Below, one piece after another: positions 1 to 11,000 of a stretch of DNA of 64,000 bases. Position numbers and translations under genes: made by a program. The notes beneath the pieces were generated by a model. The model ran no database searches, was not told the origin of the DNA, and saw nothing but the letters and a program-made list of their open reading frames with translations. Origin of the DNA: Pseudopyrenochaeta lycopersici (lineage: Eukaryota; Ascomycota; Dothideomycetes; Pleosporales; Pseudopyrenochaetaceae); assembly GCA_003313425.1 (NCBI GenBank), contig NHZP01000006.1:372001-436000 (forward strand), written 5' to 3'. Within the stretch, counting starts at the first letter, position 1; each line of letters opens with the position of its first letter.

Positions 1-1
1 G

Positions 2-328
2 ACGCCTCTCCTCGATCCGACGCCCAACCACCAAGAGTACATCTCCACACACGCCACATTCGGCGGCGCGGCAGCAGCTGTCATCAAGCATTGGAACAAC
101 GGCAGTGACAATATTGATATTCTCCAAAGCACCAACGGTAGTGGTGCAGGTCTTGGTGTCATTACTCGACGATATACGAGTATCCAGCAGGCGGTGAAGG
201 ACAATGGAGATAGTCGCATTTTCGGAGGTATTCATTTTCAATTCGCCTCGGATGTTGGCAGCAAAGTTGGGGACGCGATCGGGAAGGCGACAGTAGAAGC
301 TTTTGAGAAGGGGTGGGACAAGTTCTGA
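2..328 (+). CDS. Vanadium-dependent haloperoxidase / PAP2-like phosphatase, C-terminal part
   Basis: The reading frame is open from base 2 to a TGA at 326-328, giving 108 residues that continue upstream of the window. Two blocks match the PAP2/vanadium-haloperoxidase superfamily: a PNHQEYISTHATFGGA block near the start, equivalent to the second phosphatase motif with its active-site histidine, and SRIFGGIHFQFA near the end, equivalent to the SRxxxGxHxxxD motif. In this family those histidines and the arginine bind phosphate or vanadate. The segment ends in a short helical tail (AFEKGWDKF). Substrate and localisation cannot be judged from the fragment. Whether it is a haloperoxidase or a phosphatase is undecided. 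Confidence 0.75.
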   Translation, partial: TPLLDPTPNHQEYISTHATFGGAAAAVIKHWNNGSDNIDILQSTNGSGAGLGVITRRYTSIQQAVKDNGDSRIFGGIHFQFASDVGSKVGDAIGKATVEAFEKGWDKF

Positions 329-1505
329 GAGAATTCAGGACATGGGTTATAATGGTACGCAGTACTATCAAATATAGTAAATGAGTAATGACTGGAAGGA
401 ATCGAATCTATTGAGGTTCTGTATGAAGTCGCAACATCATCTGTCACGGAACTGACACGATCTCAATGACTTGTGATCAACAATTCCCCATGCTTTTCAA
501 GATATTTCGCCAAATATGGTGTGAGAATTATGAAGAAGAAAGTGAAATTGGCCGTAGAAAGCTGGCACAGTTGAGTTGGTGTTATCTTTCTTGATTGTAA
601 ACTTCTCTCGGGTTCTAAACACGTACTAGAATGGCGAACTAGCGCAAATAACTCGTAGTAAAAAGTTCCCTATGCGAGACATTGTCTCCCACCTAGAAGG
701 GCCCATTTTATTGAATCATGTCTTTCATGTATGTTTCACCCGCGTTCAACAATAAAACCCAACAACAAAACAGACGTCTCGATTGTGTCCAGTCTACCCA
801 AACCCTCAAGATATTACATAATTATACATAGGGTTCCAATGAACTTGTCACTTGCTCTCATCATTGACTAATGTCGCTGCCTGCATCGGCGTCATCGCTA
901 TTCTCTGATCGGTGTGCGGTTTGCTCGGAGATGATATTGTGCGACCGTGGGTACTTGATCTTCAAGTCTAATCAGGAGGATTGAATGGAGTTAGATTAAT
1001 CGATTAGTGTTCGTACTTGGCCGTGAGTCTTGTAGGGGTTGTGAAGCCATGTTCTCCCTAAATAGATTCTTGTTTCGTTCTTGAATAAGAGCTGTGGCGG
1101 AAGGAGGGAAGATTGTGACACAAGCATGTACTGCAAAGCTCTTAAACCTTAAGACTCAGATGACTTTACACATGCCCTGTGCATTGGTTGAAAGTGCCGA
1201 AGTGCTTGGTATTGCTCGTATTTGACGAGGCTGTGCAAGGCTGACAAGTGGCAACACAAACCCTGGATACGAGAAGTCAGCCCTATACCTGGTAACAATC
1301 CCATTCCAATAGATATCGAACAACTTACACATGATCAATTTGCACTTCCTTCGTGATACACAGTGGAACAGCGGGCCGAACCACATTCAAACCCGCACCT
1401 CTCCCTCTCTTTACTATAGGAACTTCTCCTATTACATGACAGGCAATCCTGGCCCTCCCGCAGCTTTACTCTCCTATCCTGAAATTTGTGACTCGCTCTA
1501 CCGCG
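329..1505. other. Intergenic, no recognisable gene
   Basis: This is the 3' side of the PAP2-like gene. It is AT-rich with only short open frames. I see no RNA gene or repeat in it. Confidence 0.5.
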
Positions 1506-1817
1506 CTACCTACCCGGCGATGTTTTGAAGCCGGATGCATCGCGGCCAGTCCTTCGCGTAGCTTCTTCCGCGCTAATGTATCGTACTAGTTCTTGTTTCC
1601 GCTGCTCATTTTCTTTCTTTAAGCGTTTCCACCGGGACTTGATTGAAGGCCAAGTAGGTGTGCGAATATGTGTGGGTTGTTGGGATGATTCGAGCGTCCG
1701 ACTTAAGGTAGTGTTCGAGCTTGAAGATGCCACATATGGAGGCGGGTTTTCACTATATGGCGGTGGCTTTGCGTCCGGTAATGTTGACTCCTTATATTGA
1801 TAGTTGTGTACAGACAT
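1506..1817 (-). CDS. Small PPxY-containing protein with a conserved C-terminal EEAT/TG motif
   Basis: This 103-residue protein is read from the ATG at 1817; upstream in-frame sequence has no further ATG. The N-terminal half is proline- and serine-rich and carries two PPxY-like pieces (PPPYSENPPPYV), the kind of site bound by WW domains of Nedd4/Rsp5-type ligases. The C-terminal half is basic (RWKRLKKENEQRKQ) and ends in VRYISAEEATRRTGRDASGF. The same block occurs in the small protein at 5899-6135 on the opposite strand (VVYVSPEEATQITGYDSKGF), so the two are probably paralogues. I do not recognise a named domain. The shared motif makes both reading frames more credible than their length alone would. 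Function is unknown. Confidence 0.6.
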   Translation of the reverse strand: MSVHNYQYKESTLPDAKPPPYSENPPPYVASSSSNTTLSRTLESSQQPTHIRTPTWPSIKSRWKRLKKENEQRKQELVRYISAEEATRRTGRDASGFKTSPGR

Positions 1818-2518
1818 TGTGTTTGTGACTGGTAATTTGGCATCGCAAAGTTCGATCCAGTCCTCCCCCTTAGCTTTAATAGTTAACTCCAATTTGAATG
1901 ACGTGGGGTTAGGCAAACAGTTTGGGCTGCATTGTGGCTAAGGAGGTCAGGCGGACAGTTCGTGATTCATTTTGGCTCAGGAGTGTTCACCGTGCGCGCT
2001 GGGGTGAGTACGATTGCCTATAGCCAAGAACTGGCCGGATGTAGCGGCATATTGGCTACTTGGTATGCTTGCAGGATCGCTTTGCCTCCTTTCCTTAATG
2101 TTTGCAAACACCAATTAGAAAAGATTGCCGTAACAACATCTGGCATATGTAAAATTGTGTGGAGATGATTGTAAACTCCAGAGCATGCCAGAAATCCCAG
2201 CTTTTGCCTCCTTGTACGAAAAGCGCGTCAAGAGTAAAGGCAGAGGTTATGCAGACTTTACGTAGCTAAATTTCCACGAGTCTTGTTATCATGTAACTAG
2301 TACGGAATACATTCTATCGCTGAATTGATGGCGCTATCAATTCTTGGGAGCTGAAAGTGCGACGAACGCTCTAAGTGGTACGGGGGACGTTGGTGAAGAG
2401 CTAAAGTAGTGATAAGCTCAGCTCTTCCACTCTCCCCTACTTGATCTTTTTTGGACACATTATCGTCTGAATGTGTTGCAGTTTCGTAGTAAGGTCGTCG
2501 GGTTGCTGAGAGTCCTGT
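1818..2518. other. Intergenic, no recognisable gene
   Basis: This holds the presumed promoter of the minus-strand small protein and the 3' side of the coiled-coil gene. I see no repeat or RNA gene. Confidence 0.45.
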
Positions 2519-3397
2519 TTATTCATCCAACAGATTTGCCCAATTCTCTTTCTGCTCTTTGTATGACTCATCCTTGAGAACTTCGCGGAACACAAGCTCT
2601 GCTTCGAGCAAGATACCCTTCGCCGACCCTTCGTTCATCTCGACATCATCTTCATTTGCACCGCTCTCATCCCCTTTCTCTAGAGCTTCTAATAATGCCT
2701 CGCCTTTTGTCTCTAGATCTACAATGCGCTCGTTGGCTAGGCTCAAGGCCTCCTGCAATGTTGCGATTGAGTCTTCATCAGACTGTACTGGTAGAGCGAC
2801 CTGAGAAGTGCAGCGATGCAGGGCAGCCTTCAACCTAAGGTTACGCTGCAGCACCTTATCCTTCGAGCGATCGCTCTTCCTGAGCCGGGAGATAGCACGC
2901 AATGCGTCATGTAGTTGATCAGCGAGATTGTCGTGCTTGATGACGAGGTTTTGGAAGAGTGTACAAAGCTGTTGGCCCATGGAAAAATCCTCAGCATTGC
3001 GGTCGCGGAGCTTGATGTATTGATCTCTTAGGTGTGATATAGTGATGACTTGCTGCTTGACCAAACATTCGGCGGTGATAAGATCTGGCTTCTGCTTCTC
3101 TGCAAGCGATCTCCAATTATCACGGTCGCGGCGGAGGCGGGATGCGAGCGACTGTGCCAAAGATAGCTCTCTCAGATTGTTATATGTCGAATTTGGAGCC
3201 ATTACTGGTATCTGCGGGCTTGATAATGAGCATATTTTGCTCATACTGGGGGATTCATCGGCGTTGGCCAAGTCATTGGTCGGTCGAGGACTGGCCGGGG
3301 CTGAGGCGTGTCGAACGAGAGTTCTCAGGAGGCGGGAGCTGGTTGGCGTGGGAAATGCGGTCTGTATTGATGGCATTTGATTGACTGCCACAGCCAT
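2519..3397 (-). CDS. Hypothetical coiled-coil protein
   Basis: One exon encodes 292 residues, with the start taken at the first in-frame ATG (3397). The first 65 residues or so are Ser/Pro/Thr-rich and look disordered. From about residue 75 to 200 the sequence is rich in Leu, Arg, Lys and Glu with heptad-like spacing (blocks such as LASRLRRDRDNWRSLAEKQ and LADQLHDALRAISRLRK), which suggests a long coiled coil. A second helical stretch with an acidic patch (ESGANEDDVEMNEG) leads to the C-terminus. No catalytic motif or named domain is visible. The frame is long and uninterrupted, so the gene is likely real, but no function can be given. Confidence 0.7.
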   Translation of the reverse strand: MAVAVNQMPSIQTAFPTPTSSRLLRTLVRHASAPASPRPTNDLANADESPSMSKICSLSSPQIPVMAPNSTYNNLRELSLAQSLASRLRRDRDNWRSLAEKQKPDLITAECLVKQQVITISHLRDQYIKLRDRNAEDFSMGQQLCTLFQNLVIKHDNLADQLHDALRAISRLRKSDRSKDKVLQRNLRLKAALHRCTSQVALPVQSDEDSIATLQEALSLANERIVDLETKGEALLEALEKGDESGANEDDVEMNEGSAKGILLEAELVFREVLKDESYKEQKENWANLLDE

Positions 3398-3866
3398 AAT
3401 TGTTATTTTCTGATGTTGGCTGCTTAGAATAGGCAAAATTGATGTGGTTGTGGCGGCGAATGGGGTGCAACAGGGCAGTATAGCGACAAAGCAGGTAAGA
3501 CAAAGAAAACTTGCTTAGCTAGAAGATATAATTGACGCAAACGTATCTCTTAGCTCAGCAAATGGTGTGTCCGTGGCTTCGGGAGCCAATGCTGCTGCGG
3601 TAGAAACTATAGTACGCGCCTACAGTTGACGCGCAGTCACGTGCAATCTTTGTGCACCTTCTATGGCCCAACTGTTGAGCAGATCGAGTTGATAAACCGA
3701 ACTTTACAGAGAAAGGATATTTAAGATGAATATAATGACTTAATTAAGACGTTGGAAATCAGAAATGCGACAGAATAGAATGTAAAAACATGTTACTAAA
3801 GGTTGCTTCGCTCTTGTTAATGCGACAAACGAGCTGTATGCAGAGGCCTTGTCAGTATCATCAAGT
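3398..3866. other. Intergenic between two minus-strand genes
   Basis: Contains the probable promoter of the coiled-coil gene and the 3' region of the GPI-protein gene. Nothing else is evident. Confidence 0.45.
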
Positions 3867-4659
3867 TTAAAGGGCAAGCGCGGCGGCAAAGACGCCTGCA
3901 GCACTGCCAACGAACATCATAGCGCCTGTAGGAAGAGGGCCAGCGGGCGCAAGTCCTGTGCTCTGCGATGCCACAGCAGCAGTAGCAGATCCAGATCCAG
4001 ATCTAGTCGGTGATGCCGCTCCCGTACCAGATCCAGAAGCTGTTCGCGAAGCAGATGCCGACAGAGCACCCGACTGAGATCCCCCGGATGCGCGCACCAC
4101 AGCGATCGTTTGGTATGCCTCCATATCTCGAATCTCACTCTGCTTCAACACTGTAGTAGTAACGCCAGTCGCTGTCGCAGACGGCACATAGCCGTTCTGC
4201 GTCACAGTACAAGTGAGATCCGCCGCCGTCATTGCGCCCTGCCAGTTGCAGGCCATATCGATAGTCCACGCACCCGGTGTCGGGTCGGTGAGGTGGAATC
4301 CATATTTCGAGGAACCTTGGATCAGGGTATACGGCTCGCAGAAGGAGTAATCGTCAATATCGCTTGAAGACTGGTCCTGACGGCGCAAGCGAGGAGCTGG
4401 GGTCGGCGATGGGGCGACTGGTCCTTGAGGGCGTTAGCATGTTCCGCATATGAACTGAAGGTGTTGTCGTACGTAGATCTGATGGTACCGCAGAAATACC
4501 AGCAGCATCCGACGGACAGTTATTCTGGAAGGTTGTTGCGCTCGCGTCCGCATTCACAATAGTAAGGGTATTCTGGAACTGGAAGAGATTGAGGATAGTG
4601 GCTGATTCTTGCGCAACTGCGGCGCCTGCAAACAGTGCGATATAAGTAGATGAACGCAT
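3867..4659 (-). CDS. Secreted GPI-anchored cell-wall-type protein
   Basis: Two exons are inferred: 4659-4473 and 4423-3867, with a 49-nt intron (donor GTACGA, branch TGCTAAC, acceptor AAG). They give 247 residues. An alternative CAG acceptor 6 nt further on gives 245. The N-terminus MRSSTYIALFAGAAVAQ is a signal peptide. The middle resembles a family of fungal GPI-anchored proteins with a small extracellular beta domain (FCEPYTLIQG and MACNWQGAMTAADLTCTVT, containing the cysteines). A Ser/Ala/Gly/Thr-rich linker follows. The last 20 residues or so are hydrophobic (AMMFVGSAAGVFAAALAL) after a small-residue cleavage region, as expected for a GPI attachment signal. The likely place of action is the plasma membrane or cell wall. 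The exact function is unknown. Confidence 0.8.
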
Positions 4660-5443
4660 CTTTGAAATTGGCAGTCTGAAGGAATGTGAAAGGAGGTAAC
4701 GAAGGGATGCGATTACACACGCGACAGGAATCCAAGTAGTGCAAGGCTTTAATGGAAAAACCCTTCGTCGCACGAAAACTCGGTTTCAATATTTAATACA
4801 GTAGTGCCATCCCCTTTATTAGATATACCAGACGGCGCGCGAATCATTGTGGTGTCGCCCCTGTTCGCGTGTTGATGCGTCAGCATGGAACGCGCTACCT
4901 GCATTTGTCGCTTGATAATTCACGAGCGCTTGGACGGAAGCGAGAATAGATCAGTGGCGTTTGACATTTGCATTTATGATGATGGAATTGTCTGTGGCTA
5001 GACGGGTTGAGGATAGAGAGGGTTGTCGATGTGAGAACAACTCTTGTCTCGGAGAATTCGGCGGTTTTCTTGCGCTCAGATTGGTTGACGTCATCCTTCA
5101 TGTCTTTAATCAGCATCACGACGTCCGTAGCAGTATATGGGTAATACATGCACTGTTCTTTCGATTTTCTTGGTCATGAAAGTGCTCTTTGCACCCATTC
5201 TAGAATCGGCCGGCCTTCTCTTCGATATAGCACGCCTGCCTCTATCATAGTACTCCTCTGACATTCGAGACTGCCTCAGTGTATTCCAGACTGTCTCCTC
5301 TGAAATGCGCCTACAGACCCTACTCTCGCATATATCTTCTATATTGCTCTCACATTTCGGATCTTAGCAGCCTTGAGATGGCTTTGTTGATTCTTTGAGA
5401 TTGTCTCCGTAACGTGTTTATCTTTGCGTTATTAAAAAGCCAG
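4660..5443. other. Intergenic, no recognisable gene
   Basis: Holds the promoter side of the GPI-protein gene. Short overlapping frames on both strands show no domain or motif. Confidence 0.4.
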
Positions 5444-5760
5444 CTAGGCTCGCAGCGCCGCCAAAAAGACCGTTGCTTGACTGATAAGTCTCAAAGGCTC
5501 ACATACGTAGCCACCTTCGCGGTACAGACTCAGAATGTCGCCTACAGAAAATCCCTGCTGCAATTCTACCAACGCAAACACGTGTAAGAAGCCCAAAAGG
5601 ACCGGCGTAAAGCGCAGGTATGGTTTTCGCGATGGATCATTGGCTGTGATCAGGATCAACCTTCTACATATATGTTAGATTGCGGCACAGCCCACCCACC
5701 AACATGAGCCTCGGAGTTGACGCGGACGGCACGACAATATATGACACAGCCAAGCGTAGG
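5444..5760 (-). pseudogene. Possible gene relic with a hydrophobic segment
   Basis: A minus-strand frame ending at 5444 has a hydrophobic stretch (FTPVLLGFLHVFALVEL) followed by a soluble-looking tail and a stop, but no ATG of its own. Immediately upstream there is a plausible short intron (branch ATCTAAC, acceptor TAG near 5660) and another protein-like open stretch up to about 5790, also without a start codon. This could be the remains of a small membrane-protein gene or a chance reading frame. I recognise no family. Confidence 0.2.
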
Positions 5761-5898
5761 TTTGATTCGTGTGAGTCCTCATAGACGCACTTTTATGATC
5801 ACTCCGATACTATCATGCAAACCAGCGGTCAGCTGACGCAAGTACTCGTCCAACTCAAGATTATTGGCACTTGGATACGCTCAGTCCTACAGACAACA

Positions 5899-6135
5899 AT
5901 GTCAGAAACGAGTCCCCTATCCTCCGCCTCTCAGTATATACGTAAGCATCAGGAGATGAACAAGCAGCGCAAGAAAGACGCGGTCGTTTATGTTAGTCCG
6001 GAAGAAGCAACGCAGATCACAGGCTACGATAGCAAGGGATTCCCCATATCGGAGAAGAGAAAAGACGAGGAAGAGAATAAGAGAGAAAACAAGAAAAACA
6101 AGGGGTTGTTCGTGACGCTTTGTGTAGCGATGTGA
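5899..6135 (+). CDS. Small basic protein, paralogue of the 1506-1817 protein
   Basis: The ATG at 5899 gives 78 residues. An in-frame ATG at 5815 would add 28 residues of unrelated look, so the shorter form is preferred. The block VVYVSPEEATQITGYDSKGF aligns with VRYISAEEATRRTGRDASGF in the 1506-1817 protein, and both are preceded by a basic helix (NKQRKKD versus NEQRKQE). The C-terminus is extremely charged (EKRKDEEENKRENKKNK) and ends in a short hydrophobic piece (GLFVTLCVAM). Unlike the first protein, this copy has no PPxY region. Function is unknown. Confidence 0.5.
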   Translation: MSETSPLSSASQYIRKHQEMNKQRKKDAVVYVSPEEATQITGYDSKGFPISEKRKDEEENKRENKKNKGLFVTLCVAM

Positions 6136-6863
6136 AGGTGTGCTATTTGTAAACTCAAGTACCGTTGTTCGAATGAGTAGGCTTACGTTTCGTAGCGAAT
6201 GCAGCATGTAGATAAACACTCACAATGCCCCTCATCCTGTGAGGGACGCATATCGAAAATTCACATGATCCAAGAACCATTTGTAGCCAAAGTCCGGATA
6301 CAGCTCGAAGAACATTTTTGCTTATGGCACACAGCTATACTCTGCAGATGGCGTTCTGGCACATTTTGCACAGCGATGTAGCATACGCTATATGGCATAC
6401 GCTATATGAGAATCAATCTATGACAGTCGCTGTACTGACGCTAATGTTTAGAATATGTGAAAGTAAGCCAAAACGCTGTACGGTGAGCAGGTGGTGCTTC
6501 TAACCTCTACGATTAGAACTGTACGATGCGAACGAGTCAACTATGTAGCAAAGGGTGAAGAATCACAGCGCACTTATGTGCAGAATTTAGCTCTTCCGCG
6601 AAAGGCTACAGTGCAAATGATGTATATTCAAACGTGCATCAGTGCGGAAGTATTTTCTACCGACCATTTCGTGGACTGACAATGGCGATGATGTACACGA
6701 ACCTACCCCACGTTTCAGACCCTGCAGATCTATTGGACCCCACCTCAGCTCTCACCGTACCTTGCAGCTCAGACGACGTCTGCTTATTCTCCACATCCTC
6801 TTCTCTGCTATTCAATCATAGTCTCTGACCGGTATACTGCCTTCCATACAACGTCTCATTACA
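6136..6863. other. Intergenic, promoter side of the gelsolin-like gene
   Basis: Contains a 14-bp perfect tandem duplication (6381-6394 and 6395-6408, unit gcatacgctatatg). No gene was recognised. Confidence 0.45.
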
Positions 6864-8039
6864 ATGCCACCACATGAAGGCCTCGTCCATCTCAAAGAAT
6901 ACGATTGGCGGGACTCCAATGTCGAGTTGATCAATTCCGACATTGACCACAAAGTCAAGTACCAATCCGCCGCAACGGAACCCGCGTGGAATAACGGAAT
7001 TATTGGCATTGAGCCAGGCCTCTTCGTCTGGCGTATCGAGAACTTTGAAGTTGTGTCGTGGCCAAAAGAGAAGCACGGCAGCTTTCATGAGGGCGATTCG
7101 TATATTGTATTACACAGTGAAAGCATCAAAGCAGAAGGGCATGAAGATAAATTAGTCCATGACGTATTCTTCTGGCTGGGCACACATACGACACAAGACG
7201 AAGCTGGCACTGCAGCATACAAGACTGTAGAGCTAGACGAATTTCTCCACGGCTCGGCAACGCAACACCGTGAAATTCAATCATCTCCATCCGATGCGTT
7301 TTCGCAATTGTTCCCACGCCTCAAGATCTTGCGAGGTGGCGTGGAATCTGGATTCACACATGTAGATCCTAATGAAGAGCCGAAGCATATCGACGCTTTA
7401 CTGCGGGTCTTCAAACACCCCAGCCCAACAGCTGGTCGCGATGCGATACTTGTGCATGAAGTCGAACCAACATGGAGGAGCCTAGACGAGGAAGATGTCT
7501 TCATTTTGGACAAGGGAGATAAGATTTTCGTGTGGCAGGGCAAGAAGTGTTCACCGATGGAGAAGCTGAAGGCAGCCCAGGTAGTCAATGACTTGACAAT
7601 CGCGAAGCATGTTGACGTTGAAGTGCTGTCGCAGACTGAGGCACGGTCGAAAGTCATAGTGGACCACCTTGGCGGTCAAGATATTGATTTCTTCAGCACG
7701 CAGTTCCACTCCCCTCGACCAGTTTCAGGAGCGACGCAGAGAGAGGTAAAGAAACTCTTCAGGCTCAGTGATGCAGACGGTAGCCTATCCTTTGATCTGG
7801 TAAACCAAGGAAATGGAGTTGGAAAAGAGGACCTTGACGGGAATGATGTCTTTTTGCTTGACGCAGGAAAGAGTATATGGGTATGGGAAGGTCAGGGAGC
7901 AAGTAGGGCTGAGAAGGCGATGTGGCTCAAGGTAGTCCAAAGGTATATTGGCGAGCAGCAGGATGCAGCGGATTTGAGTGTCGCGAAGGTCAAACAAGGA
8001 AGTGAGGGGAAGGCTTTCTGGACTGCCATCGAGGCATGA
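6864..8039 (+). CDS. Gelsolin/severin/fragmin-type actin-binding protein
   Basis: A single intronless exon encodes 391 residues, the length of the three-repeat members of the gelsolin superfamily (fragmin and severin are about 360-370 residues). Repeat 1 spans about residues 50-170 (GLFVWRIENFEVVSWPKE, then FHEGDSYIVLHS and VFFWLGTHTTQDEAGTAAYK). Repeat 2 is about 175-275 (LLRVFK, then DVFILDKGDKIFVWQGK). Repeat 3 is about 290-390 (KKLFRLSD, then DVFLLDAGKSIWVWEGQGASRAEKAMW). The xVFxLDxGxxIxVWxG core recurs in repeats 2 and 3. Family knowledge suggests calcium-dependent severing or capping of actin filaments in the cytoplasm. The start is the first ATG of the frame and is followed closely by conserved sequence (WNNGIIGIEPGLFVWRIE). 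Confidence 0.92.
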   Translation: MPPHEGLVHLKEYDWRDSNVELINSDIDHKVKYQSAATEPAWNNGIIGIEPGLFVWRIENFEVVSWPKEKHGSFHEGDSYIVLHSESIKAEGHEDKLVHDVFFWLGTHTTQDEAGTAAYKTVELDEFLHGSATQHREIQSSPSDAFSQLFPRLKILRGGVESGFTHVDPNEEPKHIDALLRVFKHPSPTAGRDAILVHEVEPTWRSLDEEDVFILDKGDKIFVWQGKKCSPMEKLKAAQVVNDLTIAKHVDVEVLSQTEARSKVIVDHLGGQDIDFFSTQFHSPRPVSGATQREVKKLFRLSDADGSLSFDLVNQGNGVGKEDLDGNDVFLLDAGKSIWVWEGQGASRAEKAMWLKVVQRYIGEQQDAADLSVAKVKQGSEGKAFWTAIEA

Positions 8040-11000
8040 TGCTTTAATTTTATCAAATCTTGAAAAGAACTCTCACTAGAGTAACAAGGGCGGCCAAATC
8101 ATAACTTTCTGTTCAAATTTCTTTCCTCTTCATGGCTCTGTTTCTCCTTGCGTTGTTAACGCAGAGAAATATACTCAACTTCCATGATTCCCTCCACCCA
8201 AACCCATTTGATACATGTACTGTCATACTCCTGAACACTGTTGAAGGCGTGCTGATTTGCAGAACACTTTCTCTAGTAACCGGAACGAGTATCACGAATG
8301 ATGAGCTTGATGAACGCCAATCAATTGTATACTCAGACGCAAGCCAACTTCAGCATCACCAGGCTGACACAAGTCTCTAGGTAAATCAAAATACCTAATT
8401 CATTCACCTCGTATATGATATACATGGCGCTACTACAAGGGGTTCTGGTGATTACAACACACCATTCATCCAAACACCATGCGTCCACGCCATGCACGCC
8501 ATGCACGCCTCCGCTACATCCATCCCAGTATACGACTCGAGCCCCCGGAGCAGCCTGCATAATCACTCTGCAGTCTTCAACACACAGCGGCGGATGAACG
8601 ACTCAAGTTTCCTCAACAAATTCAACATCCTAGAGATCGTATTCAACATAGTGGTTCTGTTAGCACCAGCACAGGAGCAAACGGGTCGAGTCGCATCAGA
8701 ATCCCGATAGCGCGGTTGATCACTTCAGGAGTCACGGCGGATAGTTGTGCGAAGCGTGAACGCACAGCACAGATCACTGTGACTCATTTGGCGCGAACGC
8801 AGAATGAGGACAAGTATGCGAACGACGGAAGATCTTGCACAAACGACGCTATCTGCATGACTAGGATTGAAACTGCGTAGACGAAATGCCCGGACTATGG
8901 GGTTCCGGTCAGATGCCCAGGGTGATTTCCTGGTATGCAAAGGAAATAAGCAAGGAAAGGTTTCCATGCGGAGTCTCCGCTGCGTGCATACCATGTGCTG
9001 TGCAGGGAAAAGAAATCTTGATCAATACCTTGAACCGCAGTCCTGGCAAGGTCGCGTGTCTCAGATTGTGGAGGGTTACTTGTCGATGTGCTGGCTGATT
9101 CTCGTATTTTGCTGCCCAATGGTCGGCTAAGGCTGATGTGTTGAACAACAGCACTGGCCGACCTTGGGGGAAGGCCACGTTTACTTCCAGGCCGGTTTTC
9201 TAGGTACCCCAGGATCTCACGTTCTTTTTTACTTTTCAACATCCTGGGTTCTCGCTCTCCCTTGCCTGAAGGACGTCATAGTCTCGGTGATTTGGTCTTC
9301 TCCCTGCTGTACGCGGGTTGGGCTCGCGCAAATTTGTCACTGTGCTCGTATTCATGCTATTCATTTGCATTCTCGCTGACTGTGAAGAAACGTCAGTACA
9401 TACTATGGTATAATCTTGAAACCAACTATGTTGCCTATTATTCCAAGCCCCACAAGGGCCCATCATCGATGTCGAGCTCGTCGGGTTTGCTGCCAGGTTG
9501 CTTTCGCGTGTTACCCGCTCGTACCGCCGTCTGGCCAAGACAGGTCCTGGATTGGCGTTGCTACGTCCCTTCAAACGGCATCGCCATGCCCGGGAGACTG
9601 GTTGTGGCATCTAGTTCGAATACACCGTCGTCGGAGATATGATGCCTCCGATAGGCGAATTGCAGATTGGACACAACGTGTCTCGGAGGTATGAAACTTA
9701 GCAATCAGATAAAGTGTCATGTTCGTATAGTAAGTGAATCGGCAGAAAATAAAATTTCAGGAATCTAGGTACGATTGTCCTAAGTGAAGTCGCCGGCGGA
9801 ACCCTCCGGATGACTTCTACGGCGAAAGTGCCTGAGGCGATGTCGCTCCAGATCCCCTAAGCGGGAGCTCACCCGGCCTAAACCACTCGGTCGGGACGTT
9901 CTTCCCAGCTAATTCTGAATTTCCCGTACGATATATGCATTTGTCCAATCTTTGTGGTGGGATCGGCACAGGGGCAGCGAGGATGATCTATCATCGGGAC
10001 CATGAGGCCGAAACTTAGTACCTCCGGCCGTTTTTCTCTTGTGATGGGACTAACAGCCAACAGTTTGTTTTGAGCAAATGAGGCTTCCCCTTCAAGCCGA
10101 GGTGAGCATGAGATCGATCCAAGGCAGTACGGATTCTGAAGGTTTGTTGAGATATCGGCGAGGTCCAGCAACAAGTGAATGTTAATCTTCGTATTGCAAA
10201 GCAATGAGATGAAACATGGGTTTGTATTCGGCCTTGAGACTTACCGGTGGATTATCGTTTGATTAACCAGACATCATTTCCAGATCTCAGAGGGTGGTGC
10301 GGATGATGCGGCTTGGAAAATGTGATCTTGATATTCTATGCAGCAAGTATCCCGGCATGTAAAGATATCCAAGGTTCCGTGGTAAGTTTGTGAAAGACGA
10401 TCTTTAGTGGACTTGCCGGCCAGTGAGATTATCGGCATCCTCAACCCAATTGATATGGCCCCTTCGTTATGCCTTGGTAACCTGGCGAAGTACAGTTTCC
10501 GGAAGGGGGAACGTAAGTGGACCCTAAAAAAATGAATACCAGCTAGACAAAAACATTGAGCAATAGCTGTGTATATCAGCGATGCGCCTTGATTATTTCT
10601 CATGAGGTTCGAGTACGTGAGTAGTAATTTGTCCCACATGCTCCGAGGAACAAGTTATACTAGCCATACTATCGACGGCCGGTCAAGCATAAGCAAATAA
10701 CGGCGACAATCTTCTCCATATACCTATCCCTATGCGGCATGTAGCATCTCTTAATTTGACGAATGAAAACTCAGAAACGAGTAGACCTTTTTCCAAATGC
10801 GGGAGTAGTAGCGACACTACTACCTCAAGACCTTGTATCGGATATTTTTTTCAAAATGGGCAAACGCGCTTTTGCTTCTTCCAATTGGAGCGCTTTCATC
10901 TTCGCGTGGGGTCATATTGATAAATACCAGTAGTTTGGTTCAGGTTAAAAGATTCAACAATGAAGGCCTTGTGGAAGACATATTTTGAAGGAGGGCCTTG

